In this document: positions 18,590 to 30,400 of the stretch, in pieces
Layout: each line of letters starts with the position of its first letter
Position numbering within the stretch: the stretch's first letter is position 1
Assembly (NCBI GenBank): GCA_027486835.1
Contig: JAIXOJ010000005.1
Span: 1-64,000 of the forward strand
Reading direction: 5' to 3'
DNA length: 64,000 nucleotides
DNA from: Chitinophagaceae bacterium
GTDB taxonomy: Bacteria; Bacteroidota; Bacteroidia; Chitinophagales; Chitinophagaceae
Notes under the pieces: generated by a model
What the model saw: the letters and a program-made list of their open reading frames with translations, nothing else
Databases searched by the model: none
What the model was told of the DNA's origin: nothing
Made by a program: the position numbers and the translations under genes

Positions 18590-18629
18590 GTATAAACTAG
18601 TTCTCAATCAATCTTCCACTACTTCCCTC

Positions 18630-20696
18630 CTATTTCCCCCCATATTCCCATTCACATTCATCCAAATATTCCTTGCCATCTCTTATTCCTTTAATAGCTA
18701 TTTTATTTTTCCCAGGTATAAGTTGGATGTTTTTCCAGATAAACACATGGTTGTCTTCAGTTGTGTTGCCAAGGCTTTTTCCATTTACCAATAATTCCAC
18801 TTTGCTGCAATTGGAATAGGCTTTTACATCTGTGAAAGCTGTATCCCGAACTAAGTGTCTTCTACTTGTTATATACACCATCGGTTCGGGATTCCAATTG
18901 GCTTTGTAGAAATAGAAAGCGTCTTTTCGGGTTTTGCGGTCGTAGGTTACCAAGCCTTTGTCGTTGGTACCGAGTTGTTCCCCTTCTTTTCTGCCCGCAC
19001 TAGCAAAGTCGAACATATTCCATACAAAAGAGCCCCATACAAAATTGGCTTCTTTTATTTGCTTGTAATTGGCTTCGTGTACGATTGCCTGCCATTCTTC
19101 GGGATGCCATTTACTGGTGGTTACAGGCCCTTTCGTCATGCCTTGTTGGTGGTGGTTGATGCTTGCACCTGCGCCATATTCGCTTACTCCGATACCTTTT
19201 TTGTTGATGGCATCATTCCATTCCGTCAATTTCTTTTCCATCCCATTTGGATTGCCGCCATACCATCCCGGATAAGAATTAAATGCCAATACATCAGGGA
19301 TAGATTTTTCAGCTCTTTCAATATGGTTGGGAGCGGCTACGGTTAAGCGGGTAGGATCTTCTTCGTGGGAAAGAGCGTTTAAATCTGTTATTAATTGTTG
19401 TGGATCGTCCGTTTTCCTATGCCCCATTTCGTTATACAAACTCCAAAAAAAGATGGAAGGATGGTTGAAATTTTGACGTATCAATTCCGTTAATTGCTGT
19501 TTTGCATTTGCTGCAAACTCCTTGCTGCCTGTGATATTGTTTACCAACGGCAACTCTGCCCAAACTACCAAGCCGTTTGCATCGCATAGCGAATAGAAAT
19601 AATTGGGATGCGGATAATGGGCTAAACGAACCGCATTCGCACCAATTTCTTTTATCAATCGCATGTCTTCTTCTTGTTTGTCAGCGGTTACAGCCCAGCC
19701 CATGCCTTCATAGTCTTGGTGTTTGTTTACGCCGGCTAACTTATAGGGTTTTCCGTTTAAAAAAAATCCTTTTTCTGCATCAATCTTATAATAGCGCAGA
19801 CCAATTTTTTGAGTTAAAGTGTCTAATACTTTTTTCCCTTCAATAACTTCCACAAATGCGGTGTATAAATAAGCATCTTTTAATCCATTCCACAAATGCG
19901 GATTATTGATGTTGATTTTTTGGATGGATGATGTGGTATCAGTTTCCTTAATGCTGATAGTTGCTTGGGACGAAGCCACTACCCTATTCTCCTTGTCTAA
20001 AATAGAAATCTTGACTTTGGATTTTGAGGGGCTACTCTTTTGGTTGAATAATTTCACTTTCACTTCCAATTCCGCTCTGGAATCCGTCACTTTTTCTTGT
20101 TTCACATACACCCCTGGAGATGCATAATCTAGTGGCGAAATACAAACTGGATTTAGCACAATCAACGAAACTGGGCGATAGATACCCCCAAACAAAGTAA
20201 AATCTCCACCTAGCGGTGCTATGTTTTTGTCGTAACCGTTGGAGGCTTTCACCAACAATTCGTTTTCGCCTTTTTTCACGAATTTGGTTATCTCAAAAGC
20301 AAATGCATTGAAGGCACCTTCATGCTTGCCTACTGATTGACCATTAACAAATACCTCTGCGGTTTGACTAACCGCTTCAAAACGTAAGAAAATGCGTTTG
20401 CCTAAATAACTTTCTGGTATGTTGAGCATTTTGTAATAGGTGCCCGGCCCACGATAAAAACCTTGGCCATTGTCCCATTCATCGCCCACATTGCCAGATT
20501 GTCCGTCTTTGATGTTCCAAGTATGCGGAATGGTGACGGTTTCCCAATCATCGGTTTTGGGATGAAATGTTGTTACCGCTTGTTTGATAAACTTCCAATC
20601 GCCGCCAATGTTTGTTTGGGTTCGAACTTGGGCGATATTGTCTTTCCCAAATAATAGACTTACCAATAGGATTAATGCAATCGAAATTCTTTTCAT
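18630..20696 (-). CDS. GH2 glycoside hydrolase (beta-galactosidase/beta-glucuronidase type), secreted
   Basis: A 688-residue GH2 enzyme with signal peptide MKRISIALILLVSLLFGKDN. Domains in order: sugar-binding jelly roll (about 30-190, with AEVFVNGQSVGKHEGAFNAF), Ig-like domain (about 200-300), TIM barrel (about 305-600), and a short C-terminal Ig-like domain (DUF4982-like). Catalytic acid/base Glu is in WSLYNEMGH near residue 422. The nucleophile Glu is in IGVSEYGAG near 507. Substrate (beta-galactoside, glucuronide or mannoside) cannot be read reliably. With the lyases next door, a periplasmic exo-enzyme trimming lyase products is the natural inference. It is the last gene of the minus-strand block. 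Confidence 0.9.
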   Translation of the reverse strand: MKRISIALILLVSLLFGKDNIAQVRTQTNIGGDWKFIKQAVTTFHPKTDDWETVTIPHTWNIKDGQSGNVGDEWDNGQGFYRGPGTYYKMLNIPESYLGKRIFLRFEAVSQTAEVFVNGQSVGKHEGAFNAFAFEITKFVKKGENELLVKASNGYDKNIAPLGGDFTLFGGIYRPVSLIVLNPVCISPLDYASPGVYVKQEKVTDSRAELEVKVKLFNQKSSPSKSKVKISILDKENRVVASSQATISIKETDTTSSIQKININNPHLWNGLKDAYLYTAFVEVIEGKKVLDTLTQKIGLRYYKIDAEKGFFLNGKPYKLAGVNKHQDYEGMGWAVTADKQEEDMRLIKEIGANAVRLAHYPHPNYFYSLCDANGLVVWAELPLVNNITGSKEFAANAKQQLTELIRQNFNHPSIFFWSLYNEMGHRKTDDPQQLITDLNALSHEEDPTRLTVAAPNHIERAEKSIPDVLAFNSYPGWYGGNPNGMEKKLTEWNDAINKKGIGVSEYGAGASINHHQQGMTKGPVTTSKWHPEEWQAIVHEANYKQIKEANFVWGSFVWNMFDFASAGRKEGEQLGTNDKGLVTYDRKTRKDAFYFYKANWNPEPMVYITSRRHLVRDTAFTDVKAYSNCSKVELLVNGKSLGNTTEDNHVFIWKNIQLIPGKNKIAIKGIRDGKEYLDECEWEYGGK

Positions 20697-20719
20697 AATG
20701 ACCTTTTATTATTTTATGT

Positions 20720-20968
20720 ACGGGCAATCCTTTGCGGTTGCCCTTACGCGGTGGGGTTTGCGGGGTTTATACGTAGGGGCAATCCCTTGTGGTTGCCCTT
20801 TCGCTGTGGTTCGCGGGGATTTACGGGAATTTACGGGGATTGGGCAACCACAAGGGATTGCCCCTACCATTTTGCCATTTCACGGTGGGTTGCGGTATTG
20901 GGGGCAACCACAAGGGTTTGCCCCTACGAATTTTTATTTTGTGGGCAAACACGCAGGTTTGCCCCTAC
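20720..20968. repeat. cluster of five GGGCAAYC hairpin repeats
   Basis: Five related units of about 26 bp, each an inverted repeat of the form GGGCAAYCC-n-GGTTGCCC: 20720-20746, 20773-20799, 20842-20867, 20900-20926 and 20943-20968. Some are in opposite orientations. The rightmost reads CGGTAGGGGCAAACC on the minus strand and supplies the TAG stop codon of the PL8 gene at 20965. A related cluster lies at 41350-41438. G+C content is visibly higher than the surroundings. Apparent plus-strand ORFs across it are artefacts of the repeat. Confidence 0.85.
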
Positions 20969-23900
20969 CGGGAAAACCTTGTAATAATCGGTTGTGAATT
21001 GCCCCCCGAAATTTTCACCAAATAAATTCCTTTTGCCAATATTTCTGTTGATATAGCAATTTTATTATCCCCTTTTTTTGCGTTGAATTTATTGGAATAA
21101 ACCCTTTTGCCACTGCCCATTGCAATTATTTCCAATAGCATTTCTTTTCTTTCTTGAACGGATGTATAAACTATTTGCAAAGCCTGACTTTGCAAAACTG
21201 GATTAGGGAAAACTAACAATTTTTCGTTTTTAATCACATTATTGGGTGATAAAATTGGCGCAACCGTTTTAATATCGAGTATAATACTGCTATCTTTTTT
21301 TAATACTGCATCGTAAGGTAATCCGTATTGGGTCATCACTTTTAATGTGGTTGTTGAATCTGTTTTTCCTGTTATAGAAATGGCAGAATCGTTTGAAAGG
21401 AAAGACCATTTTCCTTTTAAGATGATGGTAATAGGTGTAACAGCAGATTTGCTGATAAAGCCAGTTAATACACTCGAACGAATAGTAGTAGTTTGTAGAT
21501 TCACATCAGGATTGGAAATCGCCAATTGCATAGTATCATTTTTTTCTGCAACCATTATGTTACATGCTGCATTGGCACTTTTCACCCAACTGACAGTATC
21601 AGCTACTTTAGTAATTGCTTTAAAAATAGCAAAGGCTTGTATATTCTTAGGTTTGTAATATACATAATGCATTGAGGCATTGGCTTGTTTTACAGTGTAA
21701 TAAGCAGATGCAGGAGTAGCCATGCTATCGGCAAATTGTTTTAAGGCAGCAGGTGTTGTGGATGGTATCACTACATATTCATAGGTTTTATTGCTGGGAT
21801 TTTTGCCATGATCAAGCCACACTTTTGCCCAATTGCCGGATGATGGAGTAGGAATGCTATCGGGGAGTAAAACATATTGTTGCTTACTAACGGAAATACG
21901 CAGACTATCTTTTGATTTTATATAAAACCCGGTATTGTATGGGGAAATCAACTGATAAGCCGTATTGCCTGGATAATTGGCAGTAAAAGGAAATGTTTTA
22001 TTGGCCACACCATTGATATAGATGGTTTTGGCACTGTCAGTCAATTGAAAAATGCTTGTTGCAGTTGGGTATAACTTGTCATTATTACTGATACCAGAAC
22101 CTAGACAAACAATAATAGAATCGAAAGCAAACCAGCTTTTTTGAAACTTAAAAGTGGTATTTCGTCTTGGCCCTCTGCATCCTCCTTGAAAAGCATAAGG
22201 CGCTTGTTGGAAACTCATGGCACTCAAGCCATATTCCCCTCTGGTATTAAAGGAACTAGCCGTATCTCTGTTTTGAAAACTCAATGAACCAGCAATGGAA
22301 CCCGTATTGGCATATTCCTTCCCATAGTTTTCATTGCAAGCTAAGGTATCATAAGGAAGAACGATAGTAGTTGTTCCGTTTGGAAAATTATGGTCGTAGC
22401 CATTGTTGTATTTATAATTATTAAAGGTATATCCTGACGAATCCAACCCGCCAGCATATTGAATATCCATACTTCCATAAGCTAAATACCGACTATATAC
22501 ATCGCGCCTTTGCCCGTTGTCGCCCACAAGACCACATTCTGAACCCCAATAATCGCTATTGAACATTTTAATTGTTGATAACCAGTTTTTCTTTCGATAA
22601 ATTCCTAAAGTGGCATAGTTCATTTGATAAAATCCGGTAGGGAAAGATTCGGCAGGATAGGTTGAAACAGGCAATGCGGCTACAGGGTTTTTGGGAAACA
22701 AACGGTTGTAAGCACCCGCTATTTTGGGATCGTAACCACTACCGATTATTCCATTGCTCAACAATGCCAATCGCCACAAATTGCTAGGGGCGGGTTTAAA
22801 GGACGATTGTTGCGATTCGCCTTTTTTGCCATACGTGGTACTGAATGTATTTTCTTCCAAAAAGAAATTATAGACTACATCTCTTATCAATTTATAAGTA
22901 GTAAAAGATGGCTTAAACTGGGTATAGCGCAAATGGTAAAGCCATTTCGGAAGGCTGCTGTATAGCGGCTCAGTGTAATTGTAATAGTTGGCTTGGTGGT
23001 GAAATACTGAACCATCGAGTTTCACATTGTCTTCTACCCCATCATTGGGTTGCATGAAAATGGATAGAATTTGGTCGAACCCTTTTAGGTGTTGAATAGC
23101 CGTTGCGGTATCCCGAATCATAAACAAAGGATACACCAAATAACCAGTGATTTCTTCCCTTAAGTTATCCGTTGTCAATGGACTGTAAATGGAAGGAGGC
23201 ATCCAAGCAGCACCAAATTTTAATTGCCATTTTACATAGTTAGATAAATCATTGAAAAGCGTAGTATCTTTTGTATAGATGATATCACTTAAAGCAGCCA
23301 AAGAAGTATAAAACTCCAAAGCGTCATAAGGCCCTATTTTGTAGCAACCCCCAGGATAATTACCATTATCGAGCAAGTAGCGCAACATGATGATTGCTTT
23401 GTTTAAGCTGACGGTGTCGCTTTTCTTATTGTACCAAGTATAAGCAAAAGTTTGGAGCGTCTGTGTGAAATCCGTAAATCGTCCGCCGGCACCTTGTGGG
23501 TAAGCAAAAAGGGGATTGCCTTTTACGGTTCCGTCTGCGTTTATCATATAGCCATTTGTAGTAAAAATGGAATTAGCCTTGGTTTTAGCTGCTGTACTTG
23601 GTGCGCCGGGCATATCTGTTAAAAAGGAGGTTTTCACTTTTTTCCAATCTGCAATCTCAGTTGCGGTAGGGGTATTTAGCGGAATGTTTGCAGACAAGAG
23701 ATAAAGTGTTTTATCATCATAAGGCGGGTAACTATTGGCAGTTTTAATGATATTATCTGGCATCATCAGACTAATGGGCGTTGTTTTTCGATCGTCTATC
23801 CAATTTACATTGTCGAAGTTCAATTGACCGCTTCCCGTTTTTGGTGCAATGATAAAAGCCGTAGTAATAGAATCCACTGAAGTGGGCGCGCCTTTGGGCT

Positions 23901-24306
23901 TGGGCATATCATATCGATAACTGCGAATGATTTCGTACCAGCCCTTGTAGTTCAACCGAACAGTGAAATTATAACGAAGTCGCTTGAATTTATCATACAA
24001 TTGGATGACCACGCTGTCCGTAGGGTGGTAAGAAGTATTGTACATACCAATATCCAGCGTATTGAAATTATAGTCTGCCAGTAAGGAAGGATTAAACTTG
24101 ATATCGGTTATTTTCAATGTATCATTTGCTGTCCAATTCCATGCTACCGATTTGGCTCCTAGTCTGTAGTGATTGGTATCTTCTACTAATTGTCCGTTAG
24201 AACTAGACCATGTTAGCGGCACAGCTTCAAGGTCTGCTTGGGCAAATGTTTTTTGCAACGAAAAAAAGCAATGGAATAGAATGAATAATGGTAAAATATA
24301 TCGCAT
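20965..24306 (-). CDS. PL8 chondroitinase-ABC-like polysaccharide lyase with T9SS tail
   Basis: A 1,113-residue secreted lyase. Signal peptide: about 1-22 (MRYILPLFILFHCFFSLQKT). An N-terminal jelly-roll domain (about 25-180, SVAWNWTANDTLKI) matches the equivalent domain of Proteus chondroitinase ABC. The alpha/alpha toroid (about 200-560) holds VFHHQANYYNY near 437, with the candidate catalytic His and Tyr. YWGSECGLVG near 589 carries the conserved Glu. The C-terminal beta-sandwiches include TTTIVLPYDTL and KVWLDHGKNPSNKTYEYV, typical of this family. Residues about 1035-1113 are a T9SS sorting domain (VFPNPVLQSQALQ ... GIYLVKISGG). It should cleave uronate-hexosamine glycosaminoglycans by beta-elimination. 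The stop codon lies inside a hairpin repeat. Confidence 0.88.
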   Translation of the reverse strand: MRYILPLFILFHCFFSLQKTFAQADLEAVPLTWSSSNGQLVEDTNHYRLGAKSVAWNWTANDTLKITDIKFNPSLLADYNFNTLDIGMYNTSYHPTDSVVIQLYDKFKRLRYNFTVRLNYKGWYEIIRSYRYDMPKPKGAPTSVDSITTAFIIAPKTGSGQLNFDNVNWIDDRKTTPISLMMPDNIIKTANSYPPYDDKTLYLLSANIPLNTPTATEIADWKKVKTSFLTDMPGAPSTAAKTKANSIFTTNGYMINADGTVKGNPLFAYPQGAGGRFTDFTQTLQTFAYTWYNKKSDTVSLNKAIIMLRYLLDNGNYPGGCYKIGPYDALEFYTSLAALSDIIYTKDTTLFNDLSNYVKWQLKFGAAWMPPSIYSPLTTDNLREEITGYLVYPLFMIRDTATAIQHLKGFDQILSIFMQPNDGVEDNVKLDGSVFHHQANYYNYTEPLYSSLPKWLYHLRYTQFKPSFTTYKLIRDVVYNFFLEENTFSTTYGKKGESQQSSFKPAPSNLWRLALLSNGIIGSGYDPKIAGAYNRLFPKNPVAALPVSTYPAESFPTGFYQMNYATLGIYRKKNWLSTIKMFNSDYWGSECGLVGDNGQRRDVYSRYLAYGSMDIQYAGGLDSSGYTFNNYKYNNGYDHNFPNGTTTIVLPYDTLACNENYGKEYANTGSIAGSLSFQNRDTASSFNTRGEYGLSAMSFQQAPYAFQGGCRGPRRNTTFKFQKSWFAFDSIIVCLGSGISNNDKLYPTATSIFQLTDSAKTIYINGVANKTFPFTANYPGNTAYQLISPYNTGFYIKSKDSLRISVSKQQYVLLPDSIPTPSSGNWAKVWLDHGKNPSNKTYEYVVIPSTTPAALKQFADSMATPASAYYTVKQANASMHYVYYKPKNIQAFAIFKAITKVADTVSWVKSANAACNIMVAEKNDTMQLAISNPDVNLQTTTIRSSVLTGFISKSAVTPITIILKGKWSFLSNDSAISITGKTDSTTTLKVMTQYGLPYDAVLKKDSSIILDIKTVAPILSPNNVIKNEKLLVFPNPVLQSQALQIVYTSVQERKEMLLEIIAMGSGKRVYSNKFNAKKGDNKIAISTEILAKGIYLVKISGGNSQPIITRFSR

Positions 24307-24335
24307 AAAGTAAAATTAGTAGTAAGATTTATTAA

Positions 24336-24366
24336 AGACTTGAGAGGTTTTAAAAACCTGTTTGAT
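24336..24366. repeat. degenerate copy of the 33-bp palindrome
   Basis: AGACTTGAGAGGTTTT followed by AAAAACCTG and TTTGAT resembles the palindrome at 18008-18040, but with several unpaired bases. It lies between two PL8 genes (stop of one at 24436, start of the other at 24306). Confidence 0.4.
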
Positions 24367-24435
24367 CCATGTTTATAATTAGCAGCAATTGATTATTTGC
24401 AAACTTGCAGCAGTTTTCTTAATTACATAAAAATA

Positions 24436-27400
24436 TTAAGGCATAAATAATTTTTGATGAAAAATAATTCCCACTTCACCTTGCTTTTGAATTCTAATTT
24501 GATACATGCCTTTTGATAAATATGGTCTAAGCAAAATAGGATAAACCGCTGTGCCTCCTTCATGAACAATCGCTGTTTCTAAAACAGATTTTCCTAAATT
24601 GTCACAAACTGCCAATCTGTATTTTCCTGCCTCCACATGTATCAATTTCAATTGCGCATTAGTACCTACCACAGGATTGGGAAACAACTGAAAACTAGGT
24701 TGTTCCATTGTTGATGGCCGAATGCTAACAATATTGCTGTAGCCAATTTCTCCATTTTTCTGTAGGGCTGCAATTCGATAATATGCCAACCCGGAGAATA
24801 AAGTAGTATCAATAAATTCAGTTTGGTTTGTTCTATATAAAGTTTTGAAATCAACACCATTTGAAGATTTCTCTACAATAAATTCTTTGATTAATTCCTT
24901 TCTATTTGTTTTCCATTTGATAGAAGGATATCTATCTAATATCTGAATTGAAGCTTGAACAAATGAAAGAGGCAAAACAACTGATTGCTTTTTCAGCACA
25001 ATTGCAAATCTTCTGTCACCCCAACTATTGGTGTCGGAAGTAACGTTGAAGGGATAAGTAAGTTGAGAACCAAATTGGGTTTGAGTCCCTAAAAATTGGT
25101 CAAGCAATGTCACAAAGACTGTTGAATCAATGGAATTAGAAAACGCCAAATTAAAAGAACCTGACTGATTGCTTTTCACAACTAATGGAATTGTATCGGT
25201 TGCAGTGGTTTCAGGAAAGGTTGATATAGATAAATGACTATTTGCCTTAATCACAGCGATAGATTGAGCGCCGCCACCAAAAGAAACTGCATCCCAATCT
25301 GCTTGATATTGCTTTGCTCCAAAACTATTAAATCGAACCACTGCTTCATCTAATCGGGTACTATCATTGGATTGCAAGGATATTCTTATTAATTGTTGGT
25401 TGGCAGTACCGAAATACCGAACATTGGGTATTTGCCCTGAAGTCTTATATTGTTCCTGAAAAGTGATGCTTCCATTGCTTGAAGGATTGCTTTCAACGAA
25501 AAAGGCTTGACCGCTTGCAATGTAATCGCCACTAGTGTTATCGTAACCAGTTGCTCCATTGGCTATTAAACCATTTGAGTAGGTGGTATAGCTGCCATTG
25601 CTAAATGGACTGTATGTCCACATTTTATTTGTGATACTTGTGCTGTTACCTGCGTACAAAGCACTAAAGCTGATGGTGCTGGGATAGGGATTGCCCAATA
25701 AAGTGTAGCGATGCGTTGCAGGATTGTTTAAGCTGACTGTTACTGAACCCGTGGTTACATTACCGTAAGTAGAAAGCGTGACTGCTTCAGGAGCATTCGG
25801 GATATTTGAATTTAATTGGTTGTTGCAATTGGCAGTTGTGCTGTTTCTATTGCCTCTAATATTCACCCTATATCCTTTTCCTATTTCTATATTGGTGAAA
25901 ATAGTGTTAGCAATCGTTACCCATCGGCTACCGTTTGTTCCGGGAGTAGCCTGATATGTGTACATGCTAGGGGTATTCAATAAAGTATTATCAAATCCGT
26001 TGCTATTGTATCTGTCGGTACTGCCGCCATTGCCTGAGGTGTTGCCACAAGGTTGTCCACCATTGCCAGAACCTGTGATGTAAATCTGTTTTTGCCAAGT
26101 ATTGCGGATGGTTTGGCTGATTGGAGAAGCAACGAAGGAGTATTTGCGAGCTGTTTTATTAGGAATAAATCTTTCTACTGTTACATTTCCATTGAGATAA
26201 TTGCTAGTTCCTGTGGCAATTTGGGCTGTGCTGGTTGCAGTTGATTTTAAAACCAATAGTCCGTTGGTGTTTAAAGTACCGGATGTTGGTGTAAGCGTTC
26301 CTGTGAGGTATAAGGAATCATTTAAAGTAACACCGCTTAGGTTGTTTATAACTAAGTTATTGAAGCTACTTATCCCACTTATGGTTTGTAGCGATGTGCC
26401 ATTAAATATCACCGTTCCACCATTTGCTGAATAGCTACCACCCGTATTAGTCCAATTGCCTCCAACATTAAAGTAGCCAGAAGGCGCAACGAATGTGCCA
26501 CCATTTATATTTAACGAACCTAAGATTGTCAATTCAGTTGGAGCAGTTACTGTTCCTCCTGTAATAGCAAGATTTACATAATTAACTGCATTTGTACCTA
26601 AAGTGGCATTAAGTAAACCAGTAAAAGCAAGACTTAAAGTATCTCCAGATGCAATAGTATAAGTTCCAGTTGTACCAGGTACAAATAAAGAAGAGATAGC
26701 TATTTTACCTGTTGGCAGCGTCCTATTTCCAGAACTTGCAGCGGATGCATTCAATATCGAATAATTTCCTGGAACGATGGTTTGTGCGCTGTTACTTACA
26801 TAATCAACCTCAAATGAATAAGTCTTTCCAGATGGCAAAGGAGATGCAACCGTACTGGCAACTTGCAAGATTCCGTTTCCACTTGTTGTGAAATTACCTG
26901 TAATTGTAGAAGTTGCACCACCACCAGTATTTAATATAGAACCAGTATTGATGGTTAATACCCCATTTACAATAATTGAATTAAATAAACCAACCACGCC
27001 ACTAGTATTAGCAATGGTGAGGTTATTAAATGTTTGCACTCCCCTTGGAAGTGTTTGTCCGCCTAAAGTGGCAGCATAGACCACGGTAAAATTCCAAGTT
27101 TGCGCAATACTATTGGTATTGATTGCTCCTGAACCACTCGTATAGTTTTGCGTAATCAGGGTTCCGCTACCACTGGTGGTAAAGGCAGAAGACATACAAT
27201 TCAGTGCTGCAGTTCTCATATCAAGCACATTGTTCGCATTTGGAATTGCTAAGTTGCCATAAACAGAGAAGTTATTGCCAGCATTTACATTACCGAATGA
27301 ATTGTTGATAGTGAGTCCATAAAATATACTGTTCAAGGGTATTGTTTGTGTCCCGCTAGCACTGTTGTAATTAACAGTGAATGTCCATGCCTTAGCTGAA

Positions 27401-30400
27401 TTGATGGGTGTAGTAGAAGTATTTTGGGTGTTCAGCGTCCCTGTGCCAGTAGTGGCAGCACCGAAGACTAAAAAGTAAATACCTGTATTACCATTTGCAG
27501 CAGTAGCTGCTTGTGATAAGGTCAGATTAGTTACACTAAATGTGATGTTTCCAGTTATGGTTGCAGTAGGTGCACTTGATAAAGTAATGAAAGTTCCAGA
27601 GACCGCTGTCACAGTAACATTTGCCGGGATATTATTGCCTAATACGGCTTGCCCAACAACGATTCCAGTAGCACTTGCAACTATTATAGGGTTGGTTGCT
27701 CCAGTTGATGAGGTGGTGGTGGTTGCTACAACAGCAGTAGATACTGAATTAACTACTGTGCCATCTGGGATAAAACTGCCACTTACTTGTTGACCTACTC
27801 CTATATTGGAATTAGCACCTACCGTGACTGATGTTGTGTTTTGAAGTCCCCCCCTAGTGGTTGATAGTACGTATTGGAGACCATTGTTAACAAGTTGAAA
27901 GACACCCATGTCTAAAGTAGCACCTTTTGAGATGTTAATTCCATTTGCAACAGTGATATTACCTATTGCTGTATCAGCAACACTTGCATTGGCGATAGAT
28001 AAATAGGAATAAGTACCACCTGGCACTTTCTGAGCTGATGTACCATTAAAAGTTACAGATCCATTAGTGGTATTAAATGTGCCATTATTGGTAATTGTCC
28101 CAGATATACTTATTGTTCCAAGAGTAAGGATAGCACCAGCATTAATCGTCAAATTATTAAATTGTGTATTTCCAGTACCTGAGATAGTATCTGTCGAAGC
28201 AATTAAAATTGTACTTGTAGCTAATGCATTAAAAGACCCACTATTACTAAAATTTCCATTTAAAGTAAGTATCTGTCCATTTAATAATTTCACATTATTG
28301 CCAGCAGCAATGGAGAGACTTGCCACGGTAGGTGATGTTTCTATTGATAAATCATTGGAACCAGTTTTTGAAATGAAGACTGAAGCAGTTGATGGAGGTA
28401 AGGTTGGTATCCAGTTGCTGGCATCGTTCCAATTGGAGCTGCTGACTCCAGTCCAAGTGTAATTATTAGAAGGAGTCACAGCCGAAGTTGCTGCGCTTTC
28501 CGCCCCATTGCCCACACTGTTGGTAGCATAAACCGTAAACGTGTATGCTATTCCATTGGTTAGTCCCGATATTAATATTGGGTTTGATGTGGCACTTGTA
28601 GTAGCCTGTGCTATTCCATTAATATAAGGAGTGACAGTATAATTGATGACGGAGGCCCCACCATTGTTGGAGGGCCGGGAGAATGAAACGGTTGCTTGTT
28701 GGTTACCGCCTAACACAGAAACATTTGTCGGCACACTTGGCACTGTTGCAGGAGTAACAGTTAATGATGCTGCACTTGCTGTACCATTACCCACACTGCT
28801 GCTTGCATAAACCGTAAACGTATAAGCTGTCCCGTTGGTGAGACCACTGACTATTATCGGACTTGTTGCTCCAATGGTAGTGACTTGTGCTACACCATTT
28901 ATATAAGGTGTTACGGTATAATTAGTTATGGAAGCACCGCCATTGCTAGAGGGTGCTGTGAAGGAGATGGATACTTGTTGGTTTCCACTAGTAACTGATA
29001 CATTGGTTGGGGCTTCAGGAACAGTCGCAGGGGTTACGGAAAAAGATACTGAACTTATTGCTCCGTTGCCAACCCTATTGGTGGCAAACACCGCAAATGT
29101 GTAGGTGGTGCCATTGGTAAGACCTGTAACTATTATTGGGCTTGCAGAACCCGTTGTTGTTGGTTGTGCAACACCATTGATATAAGGAATGACCGAATAG
29201 CTAGTAATTGTAGCCCCTCCATTACTGGAAGGCGCATTAAACGAAACAGTTACTTGTTGGTTGCCTCCAATAACCGAAACAATGTTTGGCACATTTGGAA
29301 CTGTTGCAGGAGTAACGGCAGAAGAAGCTGTACTGGCAACGCCCTTACCCACAAGATTGGTAGCAAAAACAGTGAAGGTATAAGCCGTTCCATTAGTAAG
29401 TCCAGTAATGGTTATGGGGCTAGTTGTTCCTGATCTTGTGGTTTGTGACAAACCGTTGATATAGGGTGTAACAGTATAATTGGTAATCGTTGCCCCACCA
29501 TTATTGGAAGGAGGGGTAAAGTAAACAATAGCTTGTTGATTACCGCCAATTACTGAATCTATAGTAGGTGCTTCAGGAACTTTTAGCCTGACAAAAACCA
29601 CATCATTGGGAAGGGAATATTGGGTATTGATCACAACAATCGTGGTGGAATCGGTGGTTGTTAAAATACGAACGCTGGTATCGGCAGTTTGTATAGCCCA
29701 AGGTCCCCGCAGCGTAATGGTCAAAGCAGTCGGGATAGATTTTTCTACATACTGACCCGCAACAATCGGTGAGGTAACCAAGCTTGTTTGCAGGTTGGGG
29801 TTAGGATTTACAAACGTGCATTTCATTACTGTATCTCCTACGTTCATGCACATGGCATAGCAAGCATCATTTACAGATTTAATGATACTCTCAGTGTCAG
29901 TATAATTGGTTAGGGGCTTAAAAATGGCATAAGCTTGGATCTTCAACGGCTTATAATACACATAGTGCATCTGCGAATCTGCTTTTTTTACTGTATAGCA
30001 AGCAGAACTTGGATTGGCCATACTATCTGCAAATTGATTGAGTGCAGCAGGCGTGGTGGAAGGCAAGATGACGTATTGATAGGATTTATTCACAGGCGAT
30101 TTGCCATGATCCAACCAAACGTTTGCCCAATTGCCAGTGGATGTTTGGGGTGTTCCGTTGATGTCGAGATTAAAGGTTTGTTTTGTTACGGCAATATGCA
30201 AGGAATCGTTCGATTTGATGTAATACCCTGTATTGTAAGGGGATATTAACCTATATGGACCTGTTCCTTTAAAATCGGCTTTATAATTAAACGTGCTATT
30301 GGCCGTTCCATTGATGTAAAGAGTTTGTGCGCTGTCTGTCAATTGAAAAATATTGGTGGCAGTGGTATAATTGGTTTGTTTGTTTTTGATACCCGAACCC

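Noticed and set aside
20584-20997. 137-codon plus-strand ORF, and overlapping ORFs at 20751 and 20789
   Set aside because: They run through the GGGCAAYC hairpin cluster; their apparent coding arises from repeat sequence in three frames.
27542-28462. Plus-strand ORFs antisense to the giant lyase gene (also 33257, 34250 and 34781)
   Set aside because: Valine- and proline-rich shadows of the Thr/Asn/Gly-rich repeats on the other strand.
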